The notes beneath the pieces were generated by a model. That model was given only the letters and a program-made list of their open reading frames with translations, ran no database searches and was not told the origin of the DNA. Shown in pieces: positions 48,055 to 60,547 of a DNA stretch of 64,000 nt. How positions within the stretch are numbered: position 1 is the stretch's first letter; each line of letters opens with the position of its first letter. The stretch comes from Phlebopus portentosus (Eukaryota; Basidiomycota; Agaricomycetes; Boletales; Boletinellaceae). The translations under genes and the position numbers were made by a program. Location of the stretch: NCBI GenBank assembly GCA_037892935.1, contig JAYXKI010000002.1:682001-746000 (forward strand), read 5' to 3'.

Positions 48055-51000
48055 TAAAGGTCTGGATTTGATTGGAGAATGGGATCATTTTCTTTACCAC
48101 CACCACTGACCATTACGCTTTGTCCTATTTTTTCGGAAGTGGATAGAATTAAACCGTATTTCAAGTGGAAACAACAAAGCCGGATAAACGTGACGGTCAC
48201 CAGATTTGTGCACCATGAGGAGCGGCATAGCAATTATTCAAGTTCCAAGCACTCGATTTATACGCCGAATGTCTCAGTCAGCCCCCAACACGCATATCGC
48301 CGAAGCTTAATCTCTCTGCCATAATAATAGATATTAATCAAACAGAGACAAGGCACAAGAGCAAGGGGAACTTATGAGACATGAGCGTTGAATCAATCAC
48401 ACAAATATCCTTTTTTCTTCGAAAAGGTGAGTAGATATCATCTTCGAGTATCAATGGCGAGGCGAGAAAGGCCAGTCCACGTGCGCGATCGCCGCATATA
48501 GTAGCAGAAACCGGCCCTTTGGCGCACACTGTTCTCTAATTTTTATCGCATTTTCTTTGCCGATTTCTTTGTCGGTCCACGCGTTCTTTCTGCTGCACTT
48601 TGGCCGAGGCTTGGACACTTTATCGCTCTCATTAAGTATTGACAACGATGCTCAGGGCTGTTCCCTTGACCAAGTTCCGGCATGCATCCGCTGAAGCACT
48701 CTTGTTTTTGCGCTCCGAGCTGTTCCAACCCCCGATTTGTGTAACGACACCTCTTCTGCCATATCGTTGGGCGCTAGCACCGGATCTAGTATCCGGAGTA
48801 TTTATCTATGCAGTCTCCCTGAGCCCGAACGAGCCCGAAGGACGAAACACGAGGTCCGCCGTCGAGCCGCCGCCCGTGATCAGGTCACAATACCACCTAT
48901 TGCTGTGCTTAGTGTCTGTGCACCTAAATCTCACTAAATTGCTTTCTGTCTTGTTCAGCCCAGCAAAAGTGTCAGTTCTAACCCCTGTCCCTTACCGCGG
49001 CCTGCCGAACCCGGTCTATCATCGAGGGTACTCTCGCTCAATAGCTCGAGAAAAGGAGACAGAGGTCCAGACCGAGGGAACCTGAAAGTCCGGACGTTGA
49101 CAGTTTGTTCTTCCTTGTTTGACCAGTAAATTGAATGTCTCATATTCGTAAGCTCCTCCGGCGACACGATTCAGAGTTTTGGCCGTTTATATACTTGTCG
49201 GCGCTACTTTAGTTCACAACAAAAAGTATTCAAGCTCGGATATCATGTCGTGCCTAACCCAATGGTGAATGACCTTCAGGCTACTCAAGGTTCATCGTGC
49301 TGACGATCCTCTCCTCGAACCGTTCAATAACTTCTCAATGGGGCAAAACTTCGATGACGAAAATCATTCGAGCCGGTGTGGACTGTATACAAAAGCTCGT
49401 CCATGCCGGCGGCTTCTACACGCTTCTTCCTGTCTGATACAGAAAAAAAGCACTGACTAGCATTCTTCAGCCTTGTTCTTCGTTCGAGGTGGCAGCACTA
49501 GCGAAGGTTAGTCGTAGGATTGCTGTGTCTCATAACTCCGGGAATACAGTCCTTATTGTTCTCATTTTTCTCCTCGGTCAAGGTAATTAGGCTCGTGTAA
49601 GGGTCAACTGGTAGAGAAGTTTCCTTGGATTTATTCTGCTCTGAGCCGCAGTGGATAAATGAGAAAATCTGATAGCACATCAACTGCGACCATACGATTT
49701 CGCGCCGCTAATTGTTCTTTGATATCATTTGGCTTATTTCAAAAGTTTCGATCAGCGAGCGATTCTCATAAGAGCGTAATCAACGAAAGGACCCACAAAG
49801 ATCCGTCGGACACTTGCTTCTTTGCTTGGCTTAGAGTGCAGTAAAATGTAAATTGCCACTGGTTTGCGCCAATTGGTGGGTTCAGAATCAGTTCTTTCTG
49901 ATATTATTCTTTGCTAAGGCAAGGGTCGCACTCAAAACCAGGATTGCCCGACAACAAATGCCCTCTATGATTCTAGGGTAATATGATTCTTCTTCTGTCT
50001 GTAAATTAATTAAGTTCAGGTGAGCTGATCAAGTCATAATATTGTGCACAATCTCACCAACATAAACAAGTTCTTCCCGACCGGTATCTATTCTCATGTT
50101 TTTTGGCGATTCTCTACTTACCATAAAACGAAAGGACTTTGAGGTGAGTGGATCGTCTATACCGCTTCCGGGTTATCGGCATTACCTCACGTCTGGTTCA
50201 AACGGTGGGATGTGTTTCTCACAAACTTCCATCTAAGTTTTCTTCTGTAACAGAAGAATAAGAGGAAACTTTCATTTCAGTGTTCATTCGCATCTCGCTA
50301 GCGGACGGATAGGGAAGATATTGAATCTTGCCACCATTCCAGGCCGGCTAAGGTCTTTTCCGCACTGCAGGCGCGAGCGAGAGGAACCTTTCAAACATAG
50401 AAATCCATGAGTTGGTGTATCTACGTCGTGTAGACACAACTGCAGCCGCCTCCCGCGTAACCCGTGTATTGCCACGCCACTGTATTCCTCATTTCAACAG
50501 CAAACAGCACACACCATATATAAGCCTCAAATTTTTGGAAGACTGGAGAACCAGCGTTCTCAGACGAAGAATCTTCCTCATACAAACACTTCCCACCCAA
50601 CGGGAGCCAAGGTGGATCGTCGACGTAATTCTTTGGATATATCGATGGATGGTGCTGATGGTCTCAATACTTCACAAGATAACGAATTAATATCTTCTGA
50701 AGGGGTAAAAAAGGAAGGTACATGCGCGTCCAGTGCCTAAATGTTCAGGGAGGTGCCAATACGGACATTACAGACATAGAGGAGTGTGTGGATCAGGGGC
50801 TAGGGACAAAGTCCGGCTCAAATCGTTCAAATGCGTCTTCACGCCGTCTTCTCTGCGACTGCATGTCTCAAGTCTCCTTTCTTCCTTTACCAACCTACCT
50901 TATTTATCCGCCAAGCTTTTGAACTTCCACCCAAATCTGTTTGGAAGAGTGTAAAGCAAGAATAGGCAAGAGACGCTCGCGAAGTCCGCATTCACTTTAA

Positions 51001-52702
51001 ACTCGCTCTCACACGATCGGTTCGCGAATTCTGGAAGCTCGCGCCCATGCTTTCTACATCTGACTTGAACAATAGTGAGCGGATGTGGTGGCGGGAAAAA
51101 GCAGTGATTCTCATGCTCTTTTTTCCGAATTACTTGTCTAGTAGGCTAAAAGGATCCGCGGAGGCAGGGGAGTAAAAAGCCAGCGAGCTGGTATCCCGAG
51201 TCGTGTCTCCCACATGCAATTCGCGTTTTGATCCACCACATTGTAAGCTAAGAGTCTAAGATCTAGATATCGCCTTCTGCTCATCGTCTATATCCTCTTT
51301 GCAGCTTTCGTTGGCACATCCCGCGCGAGAAGAAAGCCCATAAAAGTTCCGCTCTCGCCTGATCGAAGTCGTCTGGTCCTTCAACTTTGAATGCTTGATC
51401 AAATTCGCTCATATCGATATTCGCAGATTTACGACACTGGATCTCCCGCCTCATCTGAGACGTGATATTCCCTTTATTTAGCCTTGCGAATGTTACAGGG
51501 CCACGCTATCAAGACATCGCAATAGAAATCTCAAATGAGATGAAACTTCTGGAATTGCGACGCGATTGCTATTGGAGGTCCGCGTACCGTTTCTTCAGAC
51601 TATTTAAATCTTCTGACGTGTATACTGCTCTCACAGATTACAATTACCCGTACTCCGACATCGCGCCAGGTATATATGTGTATTTCCGGAATGTGACATG
51701 CACGAAACGGTAGTGAAGCTGGGAGTCTTCTATGCTGGGGAAGTTGAAAGGAAGAAGAAGTTCTTCGACTTGGCTTGGACGGAGTAATATCCGAGTTCTG
51801 AAAGGATCTATCCGCCTCTATCCGCTTCCGATATGTACCCTGTTCGGATATAGAACTTTTCGGCCTTCAGGCGCCTTTACACGGCGGAAGAAGGAAATTG
51901 CTTCTTGAGAGCCTCGTTTCACGATCTCCAGCCGCTGAATTGAGCAGGTGCTCCCAGGTGCTCCCGTTATTCCCCATACTAGTACCGTTGATCGGACTAC
52001 CCAACCCAGATGTAGAAGCACACACCAGCCTGAGATCATCTCTTGCGGGTTCCCTTTGTCGCCGAAACCCTCGCTTCACGCCCTTCCCGTCGCCTTTTTT
52101 TTTGCAAAGTCGGCAGTAACAAAGCAATAGAGTTTGCTTATCCACGCGTTTTCCCGCCTTTCGATTTTGAGCGGAGATCTTTTGTCAGATACAGACGAAT
52201 TAAATACCATTAACCACGGGTTTTTTGTAACAAAGTTCATCGATTGTGAATGCGCCTGATCTCATGGAGATTAAGAGTAATATCGGCAGAGCACCTAAAG
52301 GGGTTGCAATTTCTGCTCAGATTTGCTGTCAAGACGGACAATGTCCTTACAGTATTATTATTCTAGAACTCCACGTAGCCGGGAAATAGCGAGTACGGCG
52401 TTTCCTGAGCTAGGATCTATTTGCAAGATTCCCCTCCAATTGATTCCAAATATTAAAGACAAGCATACAGGGCCAGGTATGAGATAGAGAAGAATAAGAC
52501 AAGCTAAGCGTACAATAAATCAAAACGAGAGCCATGACAAAGCAAAGAAAGGATAAAACATTAGAATAAACGTTTATACTACTGTTTCTGTTGAAAGTAG
52601 GGCTGTTTCTTCATCATTGCGTCGGCGGTGAATAACCGTTTGCTGCGTCATGATAAGCCATTACTCTAGCCCCGGAAGCACTTCGGGGTGGAAGGTTCCG
52701 AG
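48055..52702. other. 4.6-kb gene-free stretch between convergent VPS23 and SRC1 genes
   Basis: No supportable gene. The largest frames (48639-49085 plus, 148 codons; 50412-50690 plus; 51462-51713 plus) lack recognisable domains or clear splice continuation. No transposase or reverse-transcriptase motif is visible. Small direct repeats occur, such as AGGTGCTCCC twice in tandem near 51949-51968. As with the 36.2-43.0 kb stretch, both flanking genes point inwards, so this is not promoter space. Confidence 0.5.
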
Positions 52703-55410
52703 CTATTCACGCGAAGGGGATTGTGAAGGCAAGGAAACCCTCTTCTTAGAGGGTGAAGCCAGCCCAGTGCTCCCCACCCAGGTCCAGACTCGGTCCTCTT
52801 CGCCGCCACGTAATTCTTCACAGTTCACACGGACATTCGCATTTCCTTCGATAACACGTTCTACAGGGCCCCATAATCTACGGCGTACCTGAGGGTCGTG
52901 TTCGTCCTGAAGAATGAGGTCTCGGAGCTGGACAGAAGACAAGTAAGGGTGTGGTGTAGTGACTGGATCCGTGTGGTGACGCATCTCCACCTCGCGAAGC
53001 TCGTCGAGCGCGATTTGAACGAGTTCTGCCACACGCTGTTTTTCTTCACGACGTTGGGCGTTCTTCACCTTTAAGTACCATGAAAATAGGATCAGTCCAA
53101 TCGTTCCTGTAGAGGAGTTAGAGACAACGCTCAGAGATAACAAACAAATTTCATACCAAAGACTTTGCTACGCCACTCAGCCCAAGAGCGTCTTAGAGCC
53201 ACGGTAGCTTTGCAGCTCCACGTCATGTCAGCATGGTCAGACGCAATATATTTTCTTCCGCTATGACAGCTTTGTAAGAACGAGCGCTCATAGAACCTAT
53301 AAGAAAAAACCTACGTGGAGTCCTTTCCTTCGATAATGCGGCCATATTTCTTTAGCTGGCCCAAAGCTTCCTGAAACACCGCGTCGAACTCAGCGCGTAA
53401 TCTGCTATCCTAAAATAAGGGCCATTAAGAGTTGCCAAGCAACGTCAATCACTGAAACGCTTACTTCCCGGTTATTATATTCTTTCTTGTACAAAGTACT
53501 CTTCAGATCCTCGTAATCATAGCCCCACTTCCTTGCTTCTCCGCCGTCGATAGGTTTTTCAGGATCAATACCCGTGCATATTCTGTTTCCCTTCGTCTCA
53601 GCGAGTGTTGTGTCTATCAGCTTTCCCAATCTTCCGATGTGCTTCTTCCGCAGCTCGTCGTCAACGCAACGGGGAGGGAACGCGATCGGGCCCAAACCAG
53701 GTAGTCCATTTGCCAACTCGGATAAGTAGGGAATATGTGACAGCGGATGCGGGCTCAAAATATATCCATCATCGCAGCGCACAGAAAAGCGCGAGCATGT
53801 TGCGTGTGCAGGGCATGGAGTACACGCTTCAGGGCGGGGCAACGGAACCAGAGGCAGTGGAGGACAAGAACCTCGTTTGCCATCTTCCGAATGCTCCGCA
53901 TAACAAGATTCAGTTTCTTCTCGTTTCTTTCGAATGTCAAGGAGAACATCATTGGTATGCGATCCCGTATCGCAATAACCGATGGGGGCCGATTCTATCT
54001 TGTACCACGCAGAAAGACTGGATAGGGCAAGTACAAGGAGCAAAATCGCGATCCTCTGCCACAAAGGAATGGACTGGTCGGACTTGGACTCTCTGCGAAC
54101 GAGTTGGCCCCCTTCAGCAATCCTCTGAGCCACTGCTACCGTCTGAGAATCTTCAAGTTCGTTCTCTTCATCTTCCAGCTCGTCAACCTCTTCCTCATCC
54201 TCCTGGTCCTCGTCCTCCTGGTCACGAGGAAGAAATTGTTGCTCCTCATCATCTTCTTCCCCATCGTCATCTTCCACAACAATCGCGGCGCTTACGTCCG
54301 CAAGCCCGGATACATCATCGTAGTAATCATCCGATGGTTCTTGCTATTTAAGACGTGAGTTATATAGAAAAACGCACAGCAGTATAACGTAACCTTAACC
54401 ATAGATAAACGCCATCGCGGCGTTCTCGATTCCATTGGTGGCAGTTCAGGGGAAAAGTCAAAGTGCGGAGGAGTAAACGGGGCCTTTGGTGGAGACGGTG
54501 GCATCTCAGGCGGAGCGGAGAAAGAAGTTCGCCTTCGCAGAGCTGATTTGCGAGCTTTCTTTGTAGGCGAGCGAACTGGAGATGAAGACTCGGCTCCCGA
54601 CTGGAAGATGTTGTAATCCTCCCAGCCGCTGTCTTCTGTTCCAGGACCAAACTAAGAATTCGTCTAGTAAGAATACAGCACATAATCAAATAGCCATTTC
54701 GTACCTTTTGCGAAATGCGTCGAGAAGGTCGAGCTGCCTCGGACTAGACGGCGGGCACGAATTAAGACAAGTGTGAGCAACGATATACAGAAAAGCACAC
54801 ACATCTCTTTTCTTTGCTATCTTCGGAGGTGGTTCTTCCACTTTAACTTGTGGTTGCTCGTCTTCGCTTTCTTCGGAAATCACTTCGATACGTTTAGGTG
54901 CAGTCCTTCTTGCCCGACCAAGTCTGGGTTCCGCAGATGCGCGCCGACGTTTTGTCTACATTTAACTTCTTTCAGTTATGCAAGTGATTGTACAACTTAA
55001 GTTACTCACTGGTTCGATTCGTGCAGGTTCCGCAGATGGTTCACGACTTGCACGACGCGACGAACGACGTACAGGTTGCTGCAGAGATAATTAATAAGTC
55101 CACTGTAGGCATTCTGCCACGTATATCGCACCTTCTGAACTGGACTACCAGTGACACCATTCACAATTCCCTCCTCGCTCGCGAGCGTATCCTGCCTCTC
55201 TTGCCATTCCTTCCTTAATTCCACATAGTTCTTCTTGATCTCTTCATCGAAGATTTCTACGAGTTTCGCCTTATTGTGCTGCGGAGGGTATGGAATCTGG
55301 TGGTAGGCGAGGATACCAATGAGATGTGGGATTGTTAAAGTCTTCGGATCAAAGTCGGGCTGGAGATAGTCGCCCTTTCCAATGATCTGACTCGTCGTCG
55401 GGCGCGACAT
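52703..55410 (-). CDS. SRC1: SRC1/HEH2-like LEM-domain inner nuclear membrane protein
   Basis: Integral inner nuclear membrane protein of the LEM2/MAN1/Src1 group, involved in nuclear envelope integrity, rDNA tethering and ESCRT recruitment. The N-terminal HeH/LEM-like fold is visible as YLQPDFDPKTLTIPHLIGIL and YPPQHNKAKLVEIFDEEIKK. A basic region (KARKSALRRR and similar) and an acidic run (EDEDQEDEEEVDELEDEE) follow. The first membrane segment is RIAILLLVLALSSL; the lumenal Man1-Src1 C-terminal domain has four Cys around ACTPCPAHATCSRFSVRC and motifs RKWGYDYEDLKSTLY and SVQLRDLILQDEHDP. The second membrane segment is near TIGLILFSWYL, and a soluble tail ends SLPSQSPSRE. Short introns throughout. 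Start at 55410 (MSRPTTSQIIG). VPS23 nearby is also ESCRT-linked, but the genes are not paired. Confidence 0.88.
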
Positions 55411-56509
55411 GAGTGTTGTAGTACAGCGACTGATGCGACGCGGATAGCGGATGGCGGGGCAAAGGTCTCAACGTGTATGTATGTGAGTGTGACACGCGTG
55501 TTCGTAGCGGGTGCAAGTCAACAAGTTGACCTGTGACCTCATGTGGTTCGTTTCAGTTAGGTATGATTGGTTCCCACGCTGCACGAGACTCGATTAGCAC
55601 GTGATTTATGCATGTTGGTTTTACTATTTTTATTTTCATTTTCTCGCTTACGACGACATCCATTCATGTGGCCGCCCAATTGAGATCCGAGACGCCCGTC
55701 CACGCAACGTACCTCGCAACAACTTACCCTCGTTCCTGATGCATGTCTTGGAATTGTATGACAATCTGTGGGAATCTAGCTCTCGTCGCGTTCATTTATT
55801 ACATATAAGAATACTTCGAGTTACTCTTAGGAGTCCTGTCGTTATGACGAACGCAGCAAAGCGTTTCTACCTCTGCTCGTGCAAGATCGTCTTCTCTGAC
55901 ATGCACTCCTTTGCATCCGGACCCTCGCAGCTGGGTCAACTCGGAGCTGCGTCACTTAGGTCAGTGCTCTTCCCTTGAGCACGAGGGTAAATTCTGAGCA
56001 TTTTAGTTGGACTCTGAAGCGGTTCAAGATAGCGTTGACAGCATAAGGCATTGGAAGTGTCAGAGATTCCTCTCATTATGCAAGGAATCCCGTCGATATA
56101 CCGACTACTCAGCGGCTTGAGCCTCGTCAGAGACGTAAAATAGTTCTTTCGGACCGGAATATCTCCTCGACGAACTTACAAGAATCGAAGAAAAAATTGG
56201 TTTGGGTGATCACTAGCCGAACAACATCACTACGAAAACGAATGATCAACTAAAAAAGTGTGCGTTACGACTAGGTATGGTTAAGGAAGAGTCCACAGAA
56301 CAAAAACAAAACTACACGGTATACGGGCTGCCTCACACCCACGAAGGTTTAAGTAAAAATCATCAGGGCATTGCTGAGACAAGAAAAGAAGAGCAAGAAT
56401 TAAACGAAAACGAAGGTAACTTTGAATCGTCCTTCTGAAGCACAGGTGTCCATCATCTAAACAAAAACAGTCCAAGAAACGCCCTTATTTACAGGAACAT
56501 CAAGGTCGT
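55411..56509. other. Intergenic upstream of SRC1
   Basis: 1.1 kb between SRC1 and the 3' end of the cupredoxin gene. A 125-codon plus-strand frame (55601-55978) could be spliced to a short end near 56038, but its composition is not convincing and I do not annotate it. The rest should be the SRC1 promoter and a 3' UTR. Confidence 0.4.
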
Positions 56510-58090
56510 TTAAAGCGCAAACAAAGCAGCGCCAAAGGCAATGACGCTAGCGAGACCGAACGATGCCGTAAGGCCCCGGGCACCGCTTGCTGCTGATGGG
56601 CTGGCGGATGCAGATGCAGAGCTTGCTGAGCCAGTTGCGGACGACGTAGCAGACGGGCCAGCGGCGGACGAAGATCCGGAAGCAGCGAGAACAGCGTTAA
56701 GATCTTGTGGGATCACCAACGGTGCGCTGCTAGCGCCAAGGTCGACTGAACCGTCCTCCTTCATGACATCGGGGTTCGCAGCGAGGAAGTTACGTGTGTA
56801 CATGACGTTCTCCGCCATCACCGAGTACGACCACTCAGGCATGCTGCCCATGTCGATTGAGTTACCCCAGGTTGCGGCCTTGCTACCCTCAGTCGCGTTC
56901 TGGGTGTACGACGCCCAGGCGGAGACTTGAGAATCCTGCAAGGGGGAATAACGATCAGTCATCGAATGAACTTTCGTAAATGATTTTTTTAATAATGATA
57001 CTCACGTTCGAAGCGATGCTCGGCATCATTGCAGCAACACTCGAGTTCGAAAAAGCAACATCGGCGTTAGGCGGGTTAATAATACCAAACATTCCCTTCT
57101 GGCAATGAGTCGGGACGTTGCAGTAGAAGAACGTCGGGTCCGTAGAGTTGACAACCTGGGTGAAGACGAAGCTCTGGTTCTGAACACCCGAAGTGAACGG
57201 CGCATCGCTCGTTATGTTGCAAAGCTCGAGTTGTGAGCCCTTGGTGACGGTGTGCACGTTCGCGTTCCACACGAACTTGATGGTGTCACCAACAGATGCA
57301 TTCGTCGCGAACGGAACGTAACGGAGGACACCCTGGGTCGGGGCAACGATGATAGTGTGCGTCGCGCCAGTGCCAGTTGAGCCGGCATCAGAAGTTTCAG
57401 ACGGGGGGTGTAAGTAGCTGCAGGGGCACCGAAGGATGCAACACATTCTACATTGAAACGGGTAAGAATCTATGCGAATACTATTGAAAAACAGTACTGA
57501 CGTTGGACACAGTCGTTGTACTCGCTGTTACCCCAGCTGCTGCTTCCAGAGCCGTACGTCGCAACAGAAGTGTAAGCAGCGGATGTTGTGTCGTACGCTA
57601 CGCTAGATGTAGTGTCATAAACGTCACTGGTAGTGTCATACACAGCAGCACTGGTCTCGTATACATCGGAGCTGGTCTCGTATACTGCATCGGTTGTTGA
57701 GGTAGTGTCGTATACAACGCTCGAGGTATCGTATGCCGCAGCAGTCGAAGTATAATCCCAAACAGCACTTGAAGTATCATATTCTGCAGCCGTGGTGTAT
57801 GCAGCAGTGTACGCGGTAGCAGTGTCGGTCAAGTAACCACCGTTGGCTGCTTTTGTCGATGCCTCAGCAGCACTTTGCCTAGAAGAATCGGGTAAGTATC
57901 AATCTTCAAAACAACCCGGTGAATGAACGTACGACTCAAGCTCCTTGGTATCGGTGATTGGGATACCATCAGGCGCTGATACAGCAACCTCATCGCCGAC
58001 AGCACTGTCACGCTTTGACCCGGGGGCACCGAGGGCGAGTTGTGCCGCGAGGACGGCAGTACCAATAGTGAACGTAGCAAAGTTAACCAT
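56510..58090 (-). CDS. GPI-anchored, Ser/Thr-rich cupredoxin-like extracellular protein, with a frame problem
   Basis: Secreted blue-copper-type protein. A signal peptide starts MVNFATFTIGTAVLAAQLAL and is cut near LGAPGSKR. A Tyr/Ser/Thr repeat region follows (YDTSS, YETSS, YDTTS units, about 57550-57800), probably O-glycosylated. The cupredoxin domain contains VWNANVHTVTKGSQ and FFYCNVPTHCQKGMFG, giving a complete His, Cys, His, Met copper-ligand set (C-x4-H-x4-M). The tail is Ala/Ser-rich and ends in a hydrophobic GPI-type signal (SFGLASVIAFGAALFAL). The start at 58090 is the first true ATG. Around 57400-57500 the expected linker (CVASFGAPAATYTP) and the copper domain lie in different frames, offset at a six-G run (57403-57408). 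A donor 4 nt away (57501 versus 57497) would restore the frame. The function is unknown; the family is common on basidiomycete walls. Confidence 0.8.
57550..57800 (-). repeat. Tyr-Asp/Glu-Thr-Ser tandem repeat region
   Basis: Within the cupredoxin gene, about nine imperfect units of Y-[DE]-T-[ST]-[ST]-x-[VA] follow each other, encoded by repeats of roughly 18-36 nt. Unit number is likely to vary between strains. Tyr at a fixed place in every unit is unusual for a Ser/Thr mucin-like stalk. Confidence 0.7.
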
Positions 58091-59182
58091 CTTGCTCAAA
58101 ATTATATTTCAAAAAGCGCAATGTCCGAATTCGAAAAAAATGAAGACAAAAATTCGTGGGCGTAGAAAGTAACCGTCGAGGTGTGGTTGTCTGGGACGAA
58201 GTCGCAGTTGGCAAACGGGCGTAGTTTAGTTGAACGAAATACTAGTCCTCGCAGAGGCAATGGAAGTGCGGGTCAGTTATTCGGCCTGTCTGTCAAAGAG
58301 CAAGTGATCTATAGTCGACGTCGACGAAACAACATATCAGTGAGTATATGCTACCACTGCAGCAGGATACATGAGTAAACATACCCCGAAAGAATGAATG
58401 GGTGGCAGGTCGAGAACCAGGCTCGACTCCAAAAATGCCAAAAAAAGCGAAGGGAAAAAGAGGAGGTGAAGGAACGAACGAAAGATGGGGGAGGCGAGGG
58501 TGAGAAGAGAGAAAAGGGAATTCGGCGGGTTTTAAGGGCGCTCTGCTGAGGCGCGCTGGGAAACGGATACTTGAGGGTCATGGCAACGAACAGAGAGGAT
58601 CGTCGAATCACGAACCAATCAATCCGGCGTTGGTGTAACTATCACTGTATCCTGTATCCAATCCGGCGACTCCGCGCTCTCTGTCCCACACTCCCTTTCA
58701 ACCATCCTCATCTTTGATGTTTTTGATACATCATCTCACAGTACTCTTTACCTTGACAGCACACTGCTCTCCTCCGAGCCGGAGCGTCAGGCTCGCTTTC
58801 GAAAATAATTTGTTCAATTATATAATTCTGCTTTGTGGCTTCCTTGATGCTGTTTTCACAAGCAAATTTCGGACATTCCGGTCACGTTACGGTCCAATGG
58901 CAACCGCCCTGTTTTTGTTAGCTTAGCCAAATTTAAAGCCAAACATTTGCGTGGGAGAGTCGGTCTTAGCTTTTCCAATTCAATTTGGTATCATCCCATC
59001 CGTCGTACCCGGTGTCTGCCTGTAGTAATGTAATGTACCTGATAGTCTCTCTGTGCGCTACTCCTCCCTATGCTCGACATAAGAAATACAGTGAAGCGAC
59101 CATCCAAAACATAACTTATCACACCGACCCGATCAAAGTAGAGCGACAAAGATAAAAATAAAACATTTCGTCTGTGTTTCCA
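58091..59182. other. Intergenic: promoter region of the cupredoxin gene
   Basis: 1.1 kb without a supportable gene. The cupredoxin promoter should be here. The 10-mer CAATCCGGCG occurs twice, at 58620-58629 and 58659-58668. Purine-rich sequence (GAAGGGAAAAAGAGGAGG) runs at about 58440-58530, pyrimidine-rich in the gene's sense. Confidence 0.45.
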
Positions 59183-60547
59183 TCAGCGCCTTCTCGGATT
59201 CGTTGGTAATCCGACACGGTCAGCAGGGATCCGCTCCGTTGGTTCTCTGAAAACTTCTTGTCCTCTCCTTCTTGACGACAGGGTGTCCTCGCAGCGCCTA
59301 CCATATTGATCAACTCCACCCCTTTCGACACTGTTTACGCCCCTCGGTACTGCCGTGTCACTAGAACGCTCCGTTCTCGCAGCTTGTCGTTTCGCATCTC
59401 GGATGGCTTTCAGCCGGTCCGTTGCTCTAGTAGTTGGCCGATCCGAACCTCCGGAAGCGAACGCGGACGATCTGGATTCATCAACCCTTCCTCGTGCGCC
59501 CCGCGTTTCCGAAGCTGGCGAGGCAGCAACGCCGTCGTAAACATCCCGAAAGCCACGACCGCGAGTTCTCATAACTGGACCCGTCTCATCATACTCACTT
59601 CGCTCCTCGTAACGAGCTGAGTGCTGAGTTCTATTACCCACTCCTCGTTCATGCTCGTCAAAGAGCCAGTCCGGCAGGTCTGACCGGTCCCGGGCCTTGC
59701 TGATATGGTAGGCCTTGAGAGCTCGAGTGATCTCAGAATCTCCTGAAGAAGGTGCGACTGCAATTTGCGTATCAAACCAAATTAGCGACCTGCTTCTGCG
59801 GATCCATTGGTCAGAAAAGGACCGACCTCCACTTATCAGAATGTTGCCAGTATTGCTGCCGTTCCCTGTCCAGGTACTCGCGGCAGTAGCAACGCGATTC
59901 CAAATCGAATATCCGTAAGAAACAAGGTCGTTCGCTGCAAACGCTTGGTCTGCTGTTCAGCAAGAGTGTGTGAACAGCGTAAAACAGCCAAAGGTCAAAA
60001 AGCAATAGTTGAGCGATGATACGAGAAAATTGCCTAAAAATAACTCGCCATCATGATGATGAATCACGCCAAGCTTTCGAGTATCATTGACTCCACCCGT
60101 TTCCTTAGAAGCATCCAGATCGAGTTCAAAGCTAGATTGCGACGATGAGCTCGGAGCTCCGCGATGCCTCATGCGATCCAGAAATGATGACCCAGAAGAA
60201 GACATTGATGACGAAGATGAGTCCGAGTCTCCCGAAGGTGGAGGGCGAGAATATGTTGAAGGAGAAGACCTCATTGTAAGGGATGTCATATCAACTTTTG
60301 GGAAGGTAGGAGGGGGAGGAGGGGGAAGAGCAGCCTCCTTGTTGCGAGACGGTCGTACGTTGCCCATTGAACGTTGTGAGCGCACCTGGCGCGCATTGCC
60401 TCCATTGTAGACGCGACCTCTTACACCTCTATCCTCGCTCACCACCGAATAGCGTTCACTCGGGCGACTGGCTGACCTCGGCTGAGACGTCGTCGGCTGC
60501 CTAGTAACGGACCTACTACGACCTGCGCGTGGATTTGAAGGAAGCAT
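59183..60547 (-). CDS. Hypothetical protein, possible Mso1-like secretory regulator
   Basis: A low-complexity Ser/Arg/Pro-rich protein whose N-terminus is MLPSNPRAGRSRSVTRQPTT, with a poly-Pro run (PPPPPPTFPKV). In the middle exon (about 59700-59960) the order is GYSIWNRVATAASTW, then ITRALKAYHISKARDRSDLP and DWLFDEHERG. This pattern is reminiscent of fungal proteins carrying the Sec1-binding region of Mso1, which binds Sec1/Munc18 at sites of exocytosis, but I cannot confirm it. The C-terminal part is Arg/Ser/Asp-rich and ends GLPTNPRRR. Two or three introns are implied by frame changes near 59820 and 60050. If not Mso1-like, it is a basidiomycete protein of unknown role. It is divergent from the SQR gene, with about 440 bp between. 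Confidence 0.6.

Noticed and set aside
48639..49085. 148-codon frame starting MLRAVPLTKFRHASAEA-like, resembling a mitochondrial presequence
   Set aside because: No recognisable domain follows, overlapping frames are equally open and no exons join it; the leader resemblance alone is not enough.
50352..50740. Long stop-free frame with Ser/Asn/Arg-rich, coding-like composition
   Set aside because: No ATG near its start and its length is expected by chance in 4.6 kb.
55601..55978. 125-codon plus-strand frame that could splice to a short end near 56038
   Set aside because: Composition atypical, no family recognised, and overlaps the SRC1 upstream region.
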